Shown: positions 8,439 through 16,979 of the stretch, in pieces | How positions within the stretch are numbered: the first letter of the stretch is position 1 | Layout: every line of letters begins with the position of its first letter | Assembly (NCBI GenBank): GCA_016208975.1 | Contig: JACQXA010000002.1 | Coordinates: 62,001-126,000, forward strand | From: Nitrospinota bacterium | GTDB taxonomy: Bacteria; Nitrospinota_A; UBA7883; JACRLM01 | Direction of reading: 5' to 3' | DNA: 64,000 nt | Notes under the pieces: generated by a model | The model's input: the letters and a program-made list of their open reading frames with translations, nothing else | Database searches by the model: none | Told to the model about the DNA's origin: nothing | Program-made: the position numbers and the translations under genes

Positions 8439-9389
8439 ATGGCAATGGCTGAGAACCCTCTCGTAAGCGTGGTCATCCCGGTTTACCGGGGTGAAAAAAC
8501 CATCGGCCCTCTGGTGGAGCGGTTGATATCGGTTTTCGCTGGCAGACGGTTGCAGATAGTGTTAGTTAACGACGCCAGCCCGGACAACAGCCACGCCGTA
8601 TGCCTGGAGTCCCACGAGAAACACCCGGACACCGTAAAGTATATACGGCTGGCCCGGAATTTCGGCGAGCACAACGCCGTGATGGCGGGTTTGAACCACG
8701 CCGGCGGCGATTACGTCATCATAATGGACGATGATTTCCAGAACCCCCCGGAGGAGGCCCCCAAGCTGTTGGAAAAAGCGCTGGAGGGGGATTTCGACAT
8801 CGTTTATTCCCAGTACGAAGATAAAAAACACCATTGGTTCAGAAACCTCGGAAGCCGGTTCAACGACGCTGTGGCCAATTACATGCTGGACAAGCCGAAA
8901 GACCTTTACCTCTCCAGCTTCAAATGTTTAAGCCGGATGGCCGTGCGGGAGATAATTTCCTACAAAGGCCCATTCCCTTACATAGACGGCATCGCCCTCA
9001 ACATCACCCGGAATATCGGCGTGGTCATGGCGCGGCACGAGGAGCGCGCCAGCGGCGAGTCGGGCTATACCTTCAAGAAACTTGTGCGTTTGTGGCTCAG
9101 CCTGTTCTTCAACTTTTCCATCATCCCGTTGCGTACAAGCCTCATCATGGGGTTTTTGCTCAGCGGATTAGGTTTCATCTTGTGCGCGGAGATAGTAATC
9201 GAGAAGATTTTTTACCCGGGTACACCGCTGGGATGGGCTTTCATCGCCACCACCATCCTTATTTTCTCCGGCGTACAGCTCATCATAATAGGCGTGCTGG
9301 GGGAATATGTGGGCAGGATTTTTCTGACCATCAACAACATCCCGCAGTATGTGGTAAAAAGCGCCCATGGAACCGGCAAGCGACCTTAA
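8439..9389 (+). CDS. Membrane-anchored GT2 glycosyltransferase (polyprenyl-phosphate sugar transferase type)
   Basis: This is a 316-residue GT-A protein of the DPM1/ArnC/GtrB type. It carries VSVVIPVYRGE, VNDASPDNS and the metal-binding IMDDDFQNPPE, followed by two predicted membrane helices near the C-terminus (LIMGFLLSGLGFILCAEIVI and ATTILIFSGVQLIIIGVLGEYVGRIF). Such enzymes charge polyprenyl phosphate with a sugar for use outside the inner membrane. TTG-ATG-GCA-ATG at 8436-8447 offers several starts; I chose the first ATG, though 8445 is equally possible. The end overlaps the next SDR gene by 23 bp. A gap of about 120 bp before it suggests a separate promoter. Confidence 0.87.
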   Translation: MAMAENPLVSVVIPVYRGEKTIGPLVERLISVFAGRRLQIVLVNDASPDNSHAVCLESHEKHPDTVKYIRLARNFGEHNAVMAGLNHAGGDYVIIMDDDFQNPPEEAPKLLEKALEGDFDIVYSQYEDKKHHWFRNLGSRFNDAVANYMLDKPKDLYLSSFKCLSRMAVREIISYKGPFPYIDGIALNITRNIGVVMARHEERASGESGYTFKKLVRLWLSLFFNFSIIPLRTSLIMGFLLSGLGFILCAEIVIEKIFYPGTPLGWAFIATTILIFSGVQLIIIGVLGEYVGRIFLTINNIPQYVVKSAHGTGKRP

Positions 9390-10371
9390 AGCCCGTTTCG
9401 GGGGTAAAAACGCCCTTATCACCGGCGGCCTGGGCTTTATCGGCGGCAACCTGGCCGTCAAGCTTGTGGAGCTGGGCGCGCATGTCACCATTCTGGACGC
9501 CATGCTGGACGGCCACGGCGGCAACCTGTTCAACATCGAGCCGGTTAAGGATGACGTTAAGATAAACTTTTGCGACATCAGGGACGAACACACAACCAAA
9601 TATCTTGTGACCGGCCAGGACTATATCTTCCACCTCGCCGGGCAGAACGACCATGTGAAAAGCCTGCAAGACCCATTTTCCGACATAGACATAAACATAA
9701 AAGGCGCGGCGGTCTTGCTGGAGGCCTGCAAGAGCCACAACCCTTCCGCCAGGCTTATATATACCGGCACCCGGGGCGAATACGGCCCCGCCACCCATTT
9801 GCCGGTGGACGAGAACGCGCCGCTGAATCCCAAGGGCATCTACGAGCTGTCCAGCCTCACCGCCCAGCAGTTGTTCAAGATATATAACGATAACCACGGC
9901 ATAAAATCGGTAACGCTCCGGCTCACGAATATATACGGCCCCCGGGCCCAGATGCGTCACAACCGGTTCGGCGTGGCCAACTGGTTCATACGTCTTGCCA
10001 TAGACGATGAGACCATACAGGTTTTCGGCGACGGTTCGTTGAAGCGGGATTTCCTGTATGTGGACGACACCGTGGAGGCCATATTGATGTGCGCGGCGCT
10101 GGACGAGGCTTACGGCCAGCTTTTCAACTTGGGGAGCGACGAGGTAAGCTGTTTCCGCGACCTGGCGGAGGCGGCGGTAAACGCGGCGGGGAAAGGCCGG
10201 TGGAAGCTCACCCCCTTTTCCGCCGAGCGTGCAACCCTGGAGCCGGGCGATTTTTACTCGGACATCGGCAAGATAAAAAGAGTCGTCGGCTGGAGCCCCA
10301 AAACACCGCTTAAAACCGGGGTTCAAAAAACCGTGGAGTATTATATGGAACATAAAGGGATGTACTGGTGA
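9367..10371 (+). CDS. Extended SDR sugar-nucleotide enzyme lacking the catalytic lysine
   Basis: This 334-residue protein has the extended SDR fold: TGGLGFIGGNLAVKL at the N-terminus, FHLAGQNDHVKS, YTGTRGEYGP at residues 132-141, RLTNIYGPRAQMRHNRFG and RDFLYVDDTVEA. The expected Tyr-x3-Lys is Tyr159-Glu-Leu-Ser-Ser163: the codon for the catalytic lysine is AGC. The Tyr and upstream Thr remain. It overlaps the GT2 gene by 23 bp and the aminotransferase by 4 bp (GTGA), so expression is tightly coupled. By neighbourhood it may supply the keto-sugar for the DegT aminotransferase, or it could be a binding subunit. The family is certain, the activity uncertain. Confidence 0.8.
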   Translation: MEPASDLKARFGGKNALITGGLGFIGGNLAVKLVELGAHVTILDAMLDGHGGNLFNIEPVKDDVKINFCDIRDEHTTKYLVTGQDYIFHLAGQNDHVKSLQDPFSDIDINIKGAAVLLEACKSHNPSARLIYTGTRGEYGPATHLPVDENAPLNPKGIYELSSLTAQQLFKIYNDNHGIKSVTLRLTNIYGPRAQMRHNRFGVANWFIRLAIDDETIQVFGDGSLKRDFLYVDDTVEAILMCAALDEAYGQLFNLGSDEVSCFRDLAEAAVNAAGKGRWKLTPFSAERATLEPGDFYSDIGKIKRVVGWSPKTPLKTGVQKTVEYYMEHKGMYW

Positions 10372-11489
10372 GCCAGCCAACCATCCCTTTCTTTGAGCTT
10401 TCCCGGCAATACAGTTCGTTAAGCGGGGAGATAAATTCCGCCATCCAAACAACCTTGGCCCGGGGCCGATATATATTGGACCAGGAGGTGGCCTCCTTCG
10501 AGCGGGCTTTCGCCGGATACAACGGCGCCGCCCACGCGGTAGGCGTGGCTTCGGGAACCGAGGCTCTGCAAGTCGCCCTGTTGGCCCTCGGCATAAAACC
10601 CGGCGACGAGGTGATCACCGCTCCCAACACCGCCACCCCCACGGTTTGCGCCATAGTATCCGCCGGGGCCACGCCCGCGTTCGTGGATGTGGATCCCGGA
10701 ACTTTTCTTATGGATCCGGCAAAGCTGGAAGAGCGCCTGGCCAACGGCAAAGGCCGCAAGGCCAAAGCCGTCATCCCCGTGCATCTCTACGGTCGCCCGG
10801 CGGATATGGAGCCTATCAACACCCTGGCCGCCAAGTACGGCCTGAAAGTGGTGGAAGATGTGGCCCAGGCCACCGGGGCGGAATTTTTAAACCACAAGGC
10901 CGGCGCTATGGGCGACGCCGGTTGTTTCAGTTTCTACCCGACAAAGAACCTTGGCGCCTACGGTGACGGCGGAATGATAATCACCAATGACGATGAAACC
11001 GCCCGGCTGGCCCGGATGATCCGCAATTACGGCGAGGAATCCAAATTCAACAACGTCATGCCCGGCATCAACAGCAGGCTGGACGAGATTCAGGCGGCCA
11101 TCCTGAACGTGAAGCTCAAGCGGCTGGACGGGTGGAACGCCCGGCGGCGCAAACTGGCGGCGCTATATAGCGAGTCGCTGGCCGGTCTGGACTGGATAAC
11201 AACTCCCGCCGATGACGGGCGCGCAAAAAGCGTGTATCACCTGTACGTGATAAAAACCGCAAAACGGGACGCGCTGGCGGTCCATCTGTCGGCCCACGGG
11301 GTCCATACCATGATCCATTACCCAAAACCTTGCCATTTGCAGAAAGCATTCGAGGGGCTGGGGTATTCCGCCGGGAGTTTTCCGGTGGCGGAAAAACTGG
11401 CGGGCGAAATACTGTCGCTCCCCATCTACCCGGAATTGGAAGAAACGGATGTGGCCTATGTGGCCGATACCATCCGCTCTTTCCGGTAA
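10368..11489 (+). CDS. DegT/DnrJ/EryC1/StrS PLP-dependent sugar aminotransferase
   Basis: This 373-residue fold-type I aminotransferase of the sugar family starts at GTG 10368 inside the stop region of the preceding SDR. Motifs include GVASGTEALQVAL (PLP phosphate binding), VPVHLYGRPADME, VEDVAQATGA (Asp on the pyridine nitrogen) and FSFYPTKNLGAYGDGG, whose Lys forms the Schiff base. YHLYVIK and IHYPKPCHLQ form the C-terminal substrate face. The reaction transfers the amino group of glutamate to a keto sugar nucleotide, giving a 3- or 4-amino-deoxy sugar. The SDRs just upstream would provide the keto substrate. The call is confident; regiochemistry is not known. Confidence 0.93.
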   Translation: MSQPTIPFFELSRQYSSLSGEINSAIQTTLARGRYILDQEVASFERAFAGYNGAAHAVGVASGTEALQVALLALGIKPGDEVITAPNTATPTVCAIVSAGATPAFVDVDPGTFLMDPAKLEERLANGKGRKAKAVIPVHLYGRPADMEPINTLAAKYGLKVVEDVAQATGAEFLNHKAGAMGDAGCFSFYPTKNLGAYGDGGMIITNDDETARLARMIRNYGEESKFNNVMPGINSRLDEIQAAILNVKLKRLDGWNARRRKLAALYSESLAGLDWITTPADDGRAKSVYHLYVIKTAKRDALAVHLSAHGVHTMIHYPKPCHLQKAFEGLGYSAGSFPVAEKLAGEILSLPIYPELEETDVAYVADTIRSFR

Positions 11490-11498
11490 ACCCGCGCC

Positions 11499-12224
11499 AT
11501 GGAAGTAAGAGAGTACGAAACCATGTTCCTCGTGGAGGAGGGACACTGGTGGTATCAGGGGCTCCACAACCTGGCGGAGACCATGATACGAAGCGAGGCT
11601 CCCATAAAAATGCTGGACGCGGGATGTGGAACCGGCAAACTGTTGGACATTCTGGCCGACCTCAAACCTGTTGGATTCGATTTCTCCCCCGACGCCATAA
11701 AACTTTCGAGAAAAAGAAACGCCCCAAACCTGGCGCTGGCCTCGATAACGGACATTCCTTTCAAAAACGCATCTTTCGACGCGGCGGTCTCCATGGATGT
11801 GCTTTGCAACCTAAACGAGGCGGATGGCTTAAAAGCGCTTAAAGATATGCGCGCCACGCTAAAACCCGGCGGCCTGCTTTTAATAAACCTGCCCGCCTTC
11901 GAGTTTATGAGGGGCGATCACGACAGGGCCGTGCATATAAAACGCCGGTTCACCAAAAAAGAGCTGGAGACCATGCTGGAGGCGGCCGGGTTTAAAATAG
12001 ATATGATCACTTACAGGAACATTTTCCTGTTCCCGCCCGCGTTCCTGGTGCGGACGTTCCAAAGGTTTTTCCCGGCCAAAAACCCAAAGTCCGACCTGGG
12101 CCTGCCGCCCGCGATAGTGAACGGATTTTTCAAAAACATCCTGTTCTTCGAGAACCGGCTTATCCGGCTCGGTGTGACGTTTCCTTTCGGCCTGTCGGTG
12201 TTCTGCGCGGCAAGGAAGGGATAA
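11499..12224 (+). CDS. Class I SAM-dependent methyltransferase
   Basis: This 241-residue protein has the SAM-binding motif I LDAGCGTGKLLDIL near residues 45-58, motif II VGFDFSP, and motif III AAVSMDVLCNLNEADG, followed by LKPGGLLLINLPA. It matches the Methyltransf_11 pattern. The C-terminal half (about residues 160-240) is hydrophobic and aromatic, as in methyltransferases that act on lipid-linked glycans. It starts 9 bp after the aminotransferase and closes the plus-strand operon, meeting a minus-strand glycosyltransferase 4 bp later. It may N- or O-methylate the amino sugar made upstream; that is inference from position. Confidence 0.85.
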   Translation: MEVREYETMFLVEEGHWWYQGLHNLAETMIRSEAPIKMLDAGCGTGKLLDILADLKPVGFDFSPDAIKLSRKRNAPNLALASITDIPFKNASFDAAVSMDVLCNLNEADGLKALKDMRATLKPGGLLLINLPAFEFMRGDHDRAVHIKRRFTKKELETMLEAAGFKIDMITYRNIFLFPPAFLVRTFQRFFPAKNPKSDLGLPPAIVNGFFKNILFFENRLIRLGVTFPFGLSVFCAARKG

Positions 12225-12228
12225 AACA

Positions 12229-13368
12229 TCATCCCGCCAGTAGCCGGTTGAACATGGCGCCATGACGCGCCAGCCACTCGCCTTTACCAAACCGTTCCAC
12301 CGCCCGAGCCCGCGACTGTTTCGACAAGACCTCGATATTGCCCGCTACCTTCTCTACCGCCGAGGCCAGTTCGCTGGCGCCGGGGAAGTAAGTTCGCTCC
12401 CAGCTTTGCGGGACATCTATCAGCGCGCCAGCTGAATCTCCCACCAGCTCACCCATCCCGCCGCTGGCGGAGCCTATCACCGGCAATCCGCAGGCCATGG
12501 CTTCTATCACCACCGTCGGGCAAGGGTCGTTGTATTTTGAATGAACAAGGATATGGCAGGAACGGTAAATATCCGCCGCCTGATTCTGTGTATATCCCCC
12601 CAAAAACTTCACGCGCCCATCGAGTTTCAGGTTATCTATCAATTTCCGCGTCTCCTGCTCCGCCCCCGGCCACTTAAGCCCACCGGCCACCCAGATTTCC
12701 ACCTCCAGCCCCTTTTTCAGCAGCAACGCCCCGGCCGCAAGCAGGGAAATCACGCGGTAGTCCTGGTAATGGCTTCCCGCCGCCAATAGCCTTATGGGCC
12801 TGGCGGGTAGCGGTTCCGCCGGGGGGGTGAAAACATCCGTGTCCACGCAGTTATAGATAACCTCCACAGGGCACGAAGGTTTCATCAGCCATTTATCCGC
12901 GCTTTGCTGGCAGAACCGGCTTTGATAAGCCACATAATTGGCTTTGCCCATCACCGCCCGCATGGGGATATTAATCTCGTCATAATCCGGTCCGGCCCAG
13001 CCGGGATACCCCACGCCGTTCTGGTTTAGCGCCACCTTCGCGCCGCAATCCGCCGCCCAGTCCGCCAGAACATGGGCGTGAGGCGGCAGGGCGGAACTGA
13101 CCAAATAGAGTATGTTGAAATTGTCCGTCTCGGGGTAGGCCTCTTCCAGATGGGCCAGTTTCACCCGGCCTCCATGCAGGAACCCTCCGGTGGAAGGGGC
13201 CTTGCCCCCATAATTTACCGCCGGGCCTGTTTTCGGCGGGGTGAACCGGCGGCCAGCCAGCGACCCGGCGAACCGTCTTTCTTCGATAAAGTCTAAAGCC
13301 GCCTTCAGCTTTTTCTTAAGCCCCAGCGGAACAGCCCGTTTCAACAGGGGCGGCAGATGAAGGCTCAT
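12229..13368 (-). CDS. GT4-family glycosyltransferase
   Basis: This 379-residue GT-B protein is encoded convergently with the methyltransferase. It shows VIYNCVDTDVF as the domain linker, LLAAGSHYQDYR at the start of the donor domain, FLGGYTQNQAADIYRSCHILVHSKYNDPCPTVVIEAMACGLPVIGSASGGM (the nucleotide-sugar site with its Glu) and a normal C-terminal helix. The N-terminus is basic (LLKRAVPLGLKKKLK), fitting peripheral membrane attachment. ATG 13368 is the only good start. It is probably part of the same glycan pathway despite the opposite strand. Donor and acceptor are unknown. Confidence 0.88.
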   Translation of the reverse strand: MSLHLPPLLKRAVPLGLKKKLKAALDFIEERRFAGSLAGRRFTPPKTGPAVNYGGKAPSTGGFLHGGRVKLAHLEEAYPETDNFNILYLVSSALPPHAHVLADWAADCGAKVALNQNGVGYPGWAGPDYDEINIPMRAVMGKANYVAYQSRFCQQSADKWLMKPSCPVEVIYNCVDTDVFTPPAEPLPARPIRLLAAGSHYQDYRVISLLAAGALLLKKGLEVEIWVAGGLKWPGAEQETRKLIDNLKLDGRVKFLGGYTQNQAADIYRSCHILVHSKYNDPCPTVVIEAMACGLPVIGSASGGMGELVGDSAGALIDVPQSWERTYFPGASELASAVEKVAGNIEVLSKQSRARAVERFGKGEWLARHGAMFNRLLAG

Positions 13369-13723
13369 GCCCCGCCCCCGCAGGTTAAAACAGCGCTTTC
13401 CCTCATTTTTCCAAGCCTATCCAGCTGTTGACGGTTTCCGGCCAAACGCGGCGTAAATCGCAGATATACCCTACCCTATCCGGTATTAATCCGCCAATAG
13501 CCGAATGGGGCAAAACGGCCTTTCCGGGGGCGCCCAAAAAATAGCTATGTACATTTTATAAAAACCTGCTAACCTGATGGTGTTGTTTGGACGCCAAATT
13601 TTGGCCGAAGCTGACGCTATTAACCTGCCTCAGATTTTCCTTCCAAGATTGGGCAACGGGCCGGGGCTTACCTTACGAGTCGCCTCGTCTCACATTTTTA
13701 TTTTTTTTAAGGATCTATCGTAC
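13369..13723. other. Intergenic region with the leader of the RRM gene
   Basis: This 355-bp gap lies between divergent genes. I see no convincing gene in it. An open frame upstream of and in phase with the RRM gene lacks coding character. The inverted repeat GCCAAATTTTGGC lies at 13593-13605, and an A/T-rich patch (TACATTTTATAAAAA, about 13550-13564) could hold the promoter. A long T-run (13701-13708) and AAGGA (13709-13713) precede the start codon. A long, U-rich 5' leader would suit cold-responsive control, as known for some bacterial RRM genes, but nothing here proves that. Confidence 0.4.
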
Positions 13724-13990
13724 ATGAATATCTTCGTTGGAAACCTCCCCTTCTCCGCTACTGAAAATGACCTGCGCTCGCTGTTTGAAGAATTCGGCGA
13801 AGTGGAGACGGTCAACGTGATTAAGGACCGTGAAACCGGCAGGTCCCGTGGTTTCGCTTTCGTCGAAATGAACAATTCCGACGCCGACGCGGCCATTAAG
13901 AACCTCAACGGTAAAGAGTTCCAGGGCCGCGCCATAAAGGTGAATCAGGCCGAGCAGAGGAAAGCCCGCGCTCCAAGACGCTCCTGGTAG
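13724..13990 (+). CDS. Single-RRM RNA-binding protein
   Basis: This 88-residue protein consists of one RNA recognition motif. RNP2 is IFVGNLPF at residues 3-10 and RNP1 is RGFAFVEM at about 44-51, both complete with their aromatic RNA-contacting residues. The tail is short and basic (EQRKARAPRRSW). ATG 13724 is chosen because the RRM fold begins at once and AAGGATC lies upstream. Such proteins bind single-stranded RNA; in cyanobacteria the homologous Rbp proteins are cold-induced. The following gene is a DEAD-box helicase, also often cold-related, which supports a joint role in RNA structure remodelling. Family certain, physiology inferred. Confidence 0.93.
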   Translation: MNIFVGNLPFSATENDLRSLFEEFGEVETVNVIKDRETGRSRGFAFVEMNNSDADAAIKNLNGKEFQGRAIKVNQAEQRKARAPRRSW

Positions 13991-14011
13991 TAACCACTCC
14001 CACACATGGAT

Positions 14012-14047
14012 AAGCCCCGAAAGGGGCTTTCCCAACCTCTTTTTTTT
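14012..14047 (+). terminator. Hairpin and T-tract between RRM and helicase genes
   Basis: An exact stem AAGCCCC/GGGGCTT with a GAAA tetraloop (14012-14029) lies 21 bp after the RRM stop. It is followed 10 bp later by eight T residues (14040-14047). The T-tract is further from the stem than in a standard intrinsic terminator, so this may act as a partial terminator or attenuator that sets lower expression of the helicase. Confidence 0.6.
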
Positions 14048-14060
14048 GGAAACACCCTAA

Positions 14061-15317
14061 ATGACCATTTCTTCGTTCTCCGAATTGGGCCTTATTGAGC
14101 CCATTCTCCGCGCCTTGCGTGACGAAAAGCACGAACAGCCCACGCCCATTCAGGCCCAGGCTATTCCGCACGCCGTACAAGGCCGCGATATATTAGGTTG
14201 CGCGCAAACCGGCACGGGTAAAACCGCCGCGTTCGCCATTCCCATACTCCAGCGCCTCACCGAGGGAAAACGCCAGGGGCAAAGGAACGCGCCGCGCGCC
14301 CTCATCCTCACACCCACCCGGGAACTTGCCGAACAGATAAACACCAGCGTTCGCGCCTATGGCAGGCATCTAAAACTTTGGCAGGCCGTGGTATACGGCG
14401 GCGTGGGAATGGGCGGCCAGATAAAGGCCATCTCCCGCGGCGCGGACATCCTTGTGGCCACTCCCGGCCGCCTGCTGGACCTTATGCGCCAGCGGGTGGT
14501 TTCGCTGGGCTCTCTTGAGATATTCGTCCTCGACGAGGCAGACAGGATGCTGGACATGGGTTTCATAACCGATGTCACCAAGATAATCTCGGCCCTGCCC
14601 TCCAACCGGCAGACCATGTTTTTCTCCGCCACCATGCCCCCTGCCGTCACCGGCCTTGCGGGCGAGCTGTTGAACGACCCGGTTTCCGTGAAGGTAAACC
14701 CCGTTTCGTCCACCGCCGAAAAGGTGGAGCAGAAAGTGATGTTCGTGGAGCGGCACGACAAGGAAGCCGCCCTGTTGAACCTTCTGAAAGATGAAGGCAT
14801 CTTCCGGGCGCTGATTTTCACCCGCACGAAGCACAAGGCCAACAACATCGCCGAAAAGCTGAACCGCAACATGGTGAGCGCCGAGGCCATCCACGGCAAC
14901 AAGTCGCAGGCGGCGCGCATGAAGGCGCTTAAGAATTTCTCCGCCGGGCGCGCCAGGGTGCTTGTGGCCACGGACATCGCCTCCCGCGGGATTGACATCA
15001 AAGGCGTCACCCACGTGATAAATTTCGAGATGCCCAACGAGCCGGAGAGCTACGTGCATCGCATCGGGCGCACAGCCCGCGCCGGCGAGGCCGGTTCGGC
15101 CATCTCCCTTTGCGACAGCGAGGAGCGCTCCATCCTGCGGGCCATCGAACGGGTTATAAGGATCCCCATCACGGTGGACGAGGACCATCCGCACCATTCG
15201 GCGCAAGTGGCCGCTCCCAGACAGAAGGAACCGCGCAACTACGGCGGTTACAACCGGAACTCCCGTTTCAAACCCCGCAACAGCGGCGCTGGCTACAGGC
15301 CAAGTTCGGGCAGATAA
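14061..15317 (+). CDS. rhlE: DEAD-box ATP-dependent RNA helicase (RhlE type)
   Basis: This 418-residue helicase has the full set of motifs in order: Q-motif (PTPIQAQAIP), motif I AQTGTGKT, Ia PTRELAEQI, motif II VLDEADRMLDMGF, motif III FFSATMP, motif IV LIFTRTKHK, motif V VATDIASRGIDI and motif VI HRIGRTARAG. The C-terminal tail is rich in Arg, Asn and Gly (NYGGYNRNSRFKPRN), usual for RhlE and suited to RNA binding. It unwinds short RNA duplexes in ribosome assembly or mRNA decay. It lies 70 bp after the RRM gene with a hairpin between. No truncation or missing motif is seen. Confidence 0.94.
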   Translation: MTISSFSELGLIEPILRALRDEKHEQPTPIQAQAIPHAVQGRDILGCAQTGTGKTAAFAIPILQRLTEGKRQGQRNAPRALILTPTRELAEQINTSVRAYGRHLKLWQAVVYGGVGMGGQIKAISRGADILVATPGRLLDLMRQRVVSLGSLEIFVLDEADRMLDMGFITDVTKIISALPSNRQTMFFSATMPPAVTGLAGELLNDPVSVKVNPVSSTAEKVEQKVMFVERHDKEAALLNLLKDEGIFRALIFTRTKHKANNIAEKLNRNMVSAEAIHGNKSQAARMKALKNFSAGRARVLVATDIASRGIDIKGVTHVINFEMPNEPESYVHRIGRTARAGEAGSAISLCDSEERSILRAIERVIRIPITVDEDHPHHSAQVAAPRQKEPRNYGGYNRNSRFKPRNSGAGYRPSSGR

Positions 15318-15327
15318 CGTTTTTTCC

Positions 15328-15406
15328 CAGCCGGGCATGTTGCGATAACCGGCCCGGCTGGAACCGCGTTCCGCCTTCTTCAACGGGTAATACCCGTTGA
15401 AGGCGG
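15328..15406. other. Two tandem stem-loops downstream of rhlE
   Basis: Stem 1 pairs CAGCCGGGC (15328-15336) with GCCCGGCTG (15352-15360). Stem 2 pairs CCGCCTTC..AACGGGT with ACCCGTTGAAGGCGG (15371-15406), with a 3-base bulge and a small loop. Neither has a T-tract after it, so they look like mRNA 3'-end stabilisers or Rho-linked structures rather than classic terminators. Confidence 0.5.
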
Positions 15407-15491
15407 GGCACGGTTAAATTTCCCCCATCAAACCAGCTTCCTCCGTATAAAATAGCCCCAGTCAACCATCTTCTACGGAACCAATTTACAA

Positions 15492-16730
15492 ATGACCGTC
15501 TCTGAAAACGGGAAGTGGGCCCAGGGTCTTTTCTCAATCCCGGTTATTGTGGCCGCCTTGGGCTACTTCGTGGACATTTACGACCTTATCCTGTTCGGCA
15601 TCGTGCGCGTGCCAAGCCTGAAGGCCATAGGGTTCGAGGGCCAGGCATTGCTGGACGAGGGTGTGTACCTTCTGAACATGCAGATGGGCGGGATGCTTTT
15701 AGGCGGCCTGGCCTGGGGCATTCTGGGTGATAAAAAGGGGCGCATAAAAATACTTTTCGGCTCCATCTTCCTCTACTCCATGGCCAATTTCGCCAACGCC
15801 TTCGTAAACTCCATAGAAAGTTACGCCATTCTCAGGTTCATCGCCGGGCTGGGGCTGGCCGGGGAACTGGGCGCGGGCGTAACGCTGGTGCTGGAAAGCC
15901 TGCCGCAAAAGTCGCGGGGTTACGGCACCGCCGTCATCGCCACCGTGGGGGTGGCGGGCGCCGTGCTGGCCAACATTGTGGCCAAGAATTTCGACTGGCG
16001 CACGGCCTATATAATCGGCGGTATTCTTGGCATGTTGCTTCTCATCCTGCGGGTGAGCATCTTCGAGTCCGGCATGTTCCGGCAGATGGAGGCTTCCGGC
16101 GTCAAGAAGGGGGATTTCCTGAGCCTCTTCAAGTCCAGGGAGCGGTTCGGCAAATATATGAACTCCATCATGATAGGGCTTCCCACCTGGTTCACCGTGG
16201 GGGTTATCATCACCTTCTCGCCGGAGTTCGCCAAGGCCATGAGCGTGCCGGAAGCGGTAAGCGCGGGCGACGCGATCATGTACTGTTACATCGGCCTTAT
16301 TTTTGGCGACTTCGTGAGCGGCTTTTCCAGCCAGTACCTGGGGAGCAGGAAAAAGGTGGTGCTGGTGTTCCAGCTGATGTGCGGCTTTGTGATAGCCGTG
16401 TTTTTGTCGCTGGACGGCATAAGCGCCTCATTCTTTTATTTCATGTGCGGGATTATCGGCGTGGCGGTGGGTTACTGGGCCGTGTTCATCACCATCGCCG
16501 CCGAGCAGTTCGGCACCAACCTCCGCGCCACCGTGGCCTCCACCGTGCCCAATTTTATCCGGGGCACGGTGATACCCATCACTTACTCGTTCAAGATGGG
16601 CAAGGAGCATTTCGGCATCATCAACTCCGCCGCCCTTGTGGGGCTTGTGTGCCTGTTCCTGTCCATATACGCCCTGTTCAGGCTTGAGGAGACGTTCCAC
16701 AAGGATTTAAATTACCTCGAGGAACATTAA
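15492..16730 (+). CDS. MFS transporter
   Basis: This 412-residue protein has about 12 hydrophobic segments and the MFS loop signature after helix 2 (WGILGDKKGRIKILF), so it is an inner-membrane secondary transporter. GLGLAGELGAGVTLVLESLP marks helix 4-5, as in the metabolite:H+ symporter and sugar-porter branches. The second half repeats the pattern (FGDFVSGFSSQYLGSRKKVVL). It stands alone between rhlE and a MITE, so context gives no substrate; organic acids or sugars are possible. Confidence 0.85.
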   Translation: MTVSENGKWAQGLFSIPVIVAALGYFVDIYDLILFGIVRVPSLKAIGFEGQALLDEGVYLLNMQMGGMLLGGLAWGILGDKKGRIKILFGSIFLYSMANFANAFVNSIESYAILRFIAGLGLAGELGAGVTLVLESLPQKSRGYGTAVIATVGVAGAVLANIVAKNFDWRTAYIIGGILGMLLLILRVSIFESGMFRQMEASGVKKGDFLSLFKSRERFGKYMNSIMIGLPTWFTVGVIITFSPEFAKAMSVPEAVSAGDAIMYCYIGLIFGDFVSGFSSQYLGSRKKVVLVFQLMCGFVIAVFLSLDGISASFFYFMCGIIGVAVGYWAVFITIAAEQFGTNLRATVASTVPNFIRGTVIPITYSFKMGKEHFGIINSAALVGLVCLFLSIYALFRLEETFHKDLNYLEEH

Positions 16731-16745
16731 CCAGGCCTTGGGGCG

Positions 16746-16896
16746 GGTAGTGTCCCGGTTTGAAAGTGCAGGGGAGATTCTTCACTTACGGCCAGAAAGA
16801 CAATATAAAAGCCGTTGATAACATTGTCATCCTGGGTGAAGCGCAAGCGAAGTGAGGGATCTGTCTATTATTTGGGATTCAAACTGAGACACCACC
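16746..16896 (-). mobile_element. 151-bp MITE, copy 2 (orientation B)
   Basis: This copy has ends GGTAGTGTCCCGGTTTGAA and the inverse complement closing GACACCACC, and it is exactly 151 bp. It is flanked by TTGGGGCG on the left and ATGGGGCG on the right, an 8-bp target duplication with one mismatch. It lies between the MFS gene and pyruvate kinase, reversed relative to copies 1, 4 and 6. Confidence 0.92.
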
Positions 16897-16979
16897 ATGG
16901 GGCGTTTTATCGGGCAAATAGCCCGCCCGCCTGTTAGAATAAGCGGATTGCAAGCGCAAAACAGGGGGTTCCAAAGACT

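Noticed and set aside
9331-10452. Long minus-strand open frame (373 codons) opposite the SDR gene
   Set aside because: It lies wholly antisense to a well-supported SDR, has no recognisable motif, and arises from the GC-rich codon bias of the plus strand.
13577-13723. In-frame extension of the RRM protein by 49 residues
   Set aside because: The RRM fold begins at ATG 13724 with its own AAGGA site; the extension is a T-rich leader.
14370-15383. Long minus-strand open frame opposite rhlE
   Set aside because: It is a shadow of the helicase; the sequence is rich in His, Gly and Arg with no domain, and rhlE motifs are complete on the plus strand.
15328-15406. Standard intrinsic terminator of rhlE
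   Set aside because: The two stems are strong but neither is followed by a T-tract.
16746-16896. Short open frames within the MITE copies
   Set aside because: They come from the palindromic element, are not conserved between copies and have no ribosome sites.
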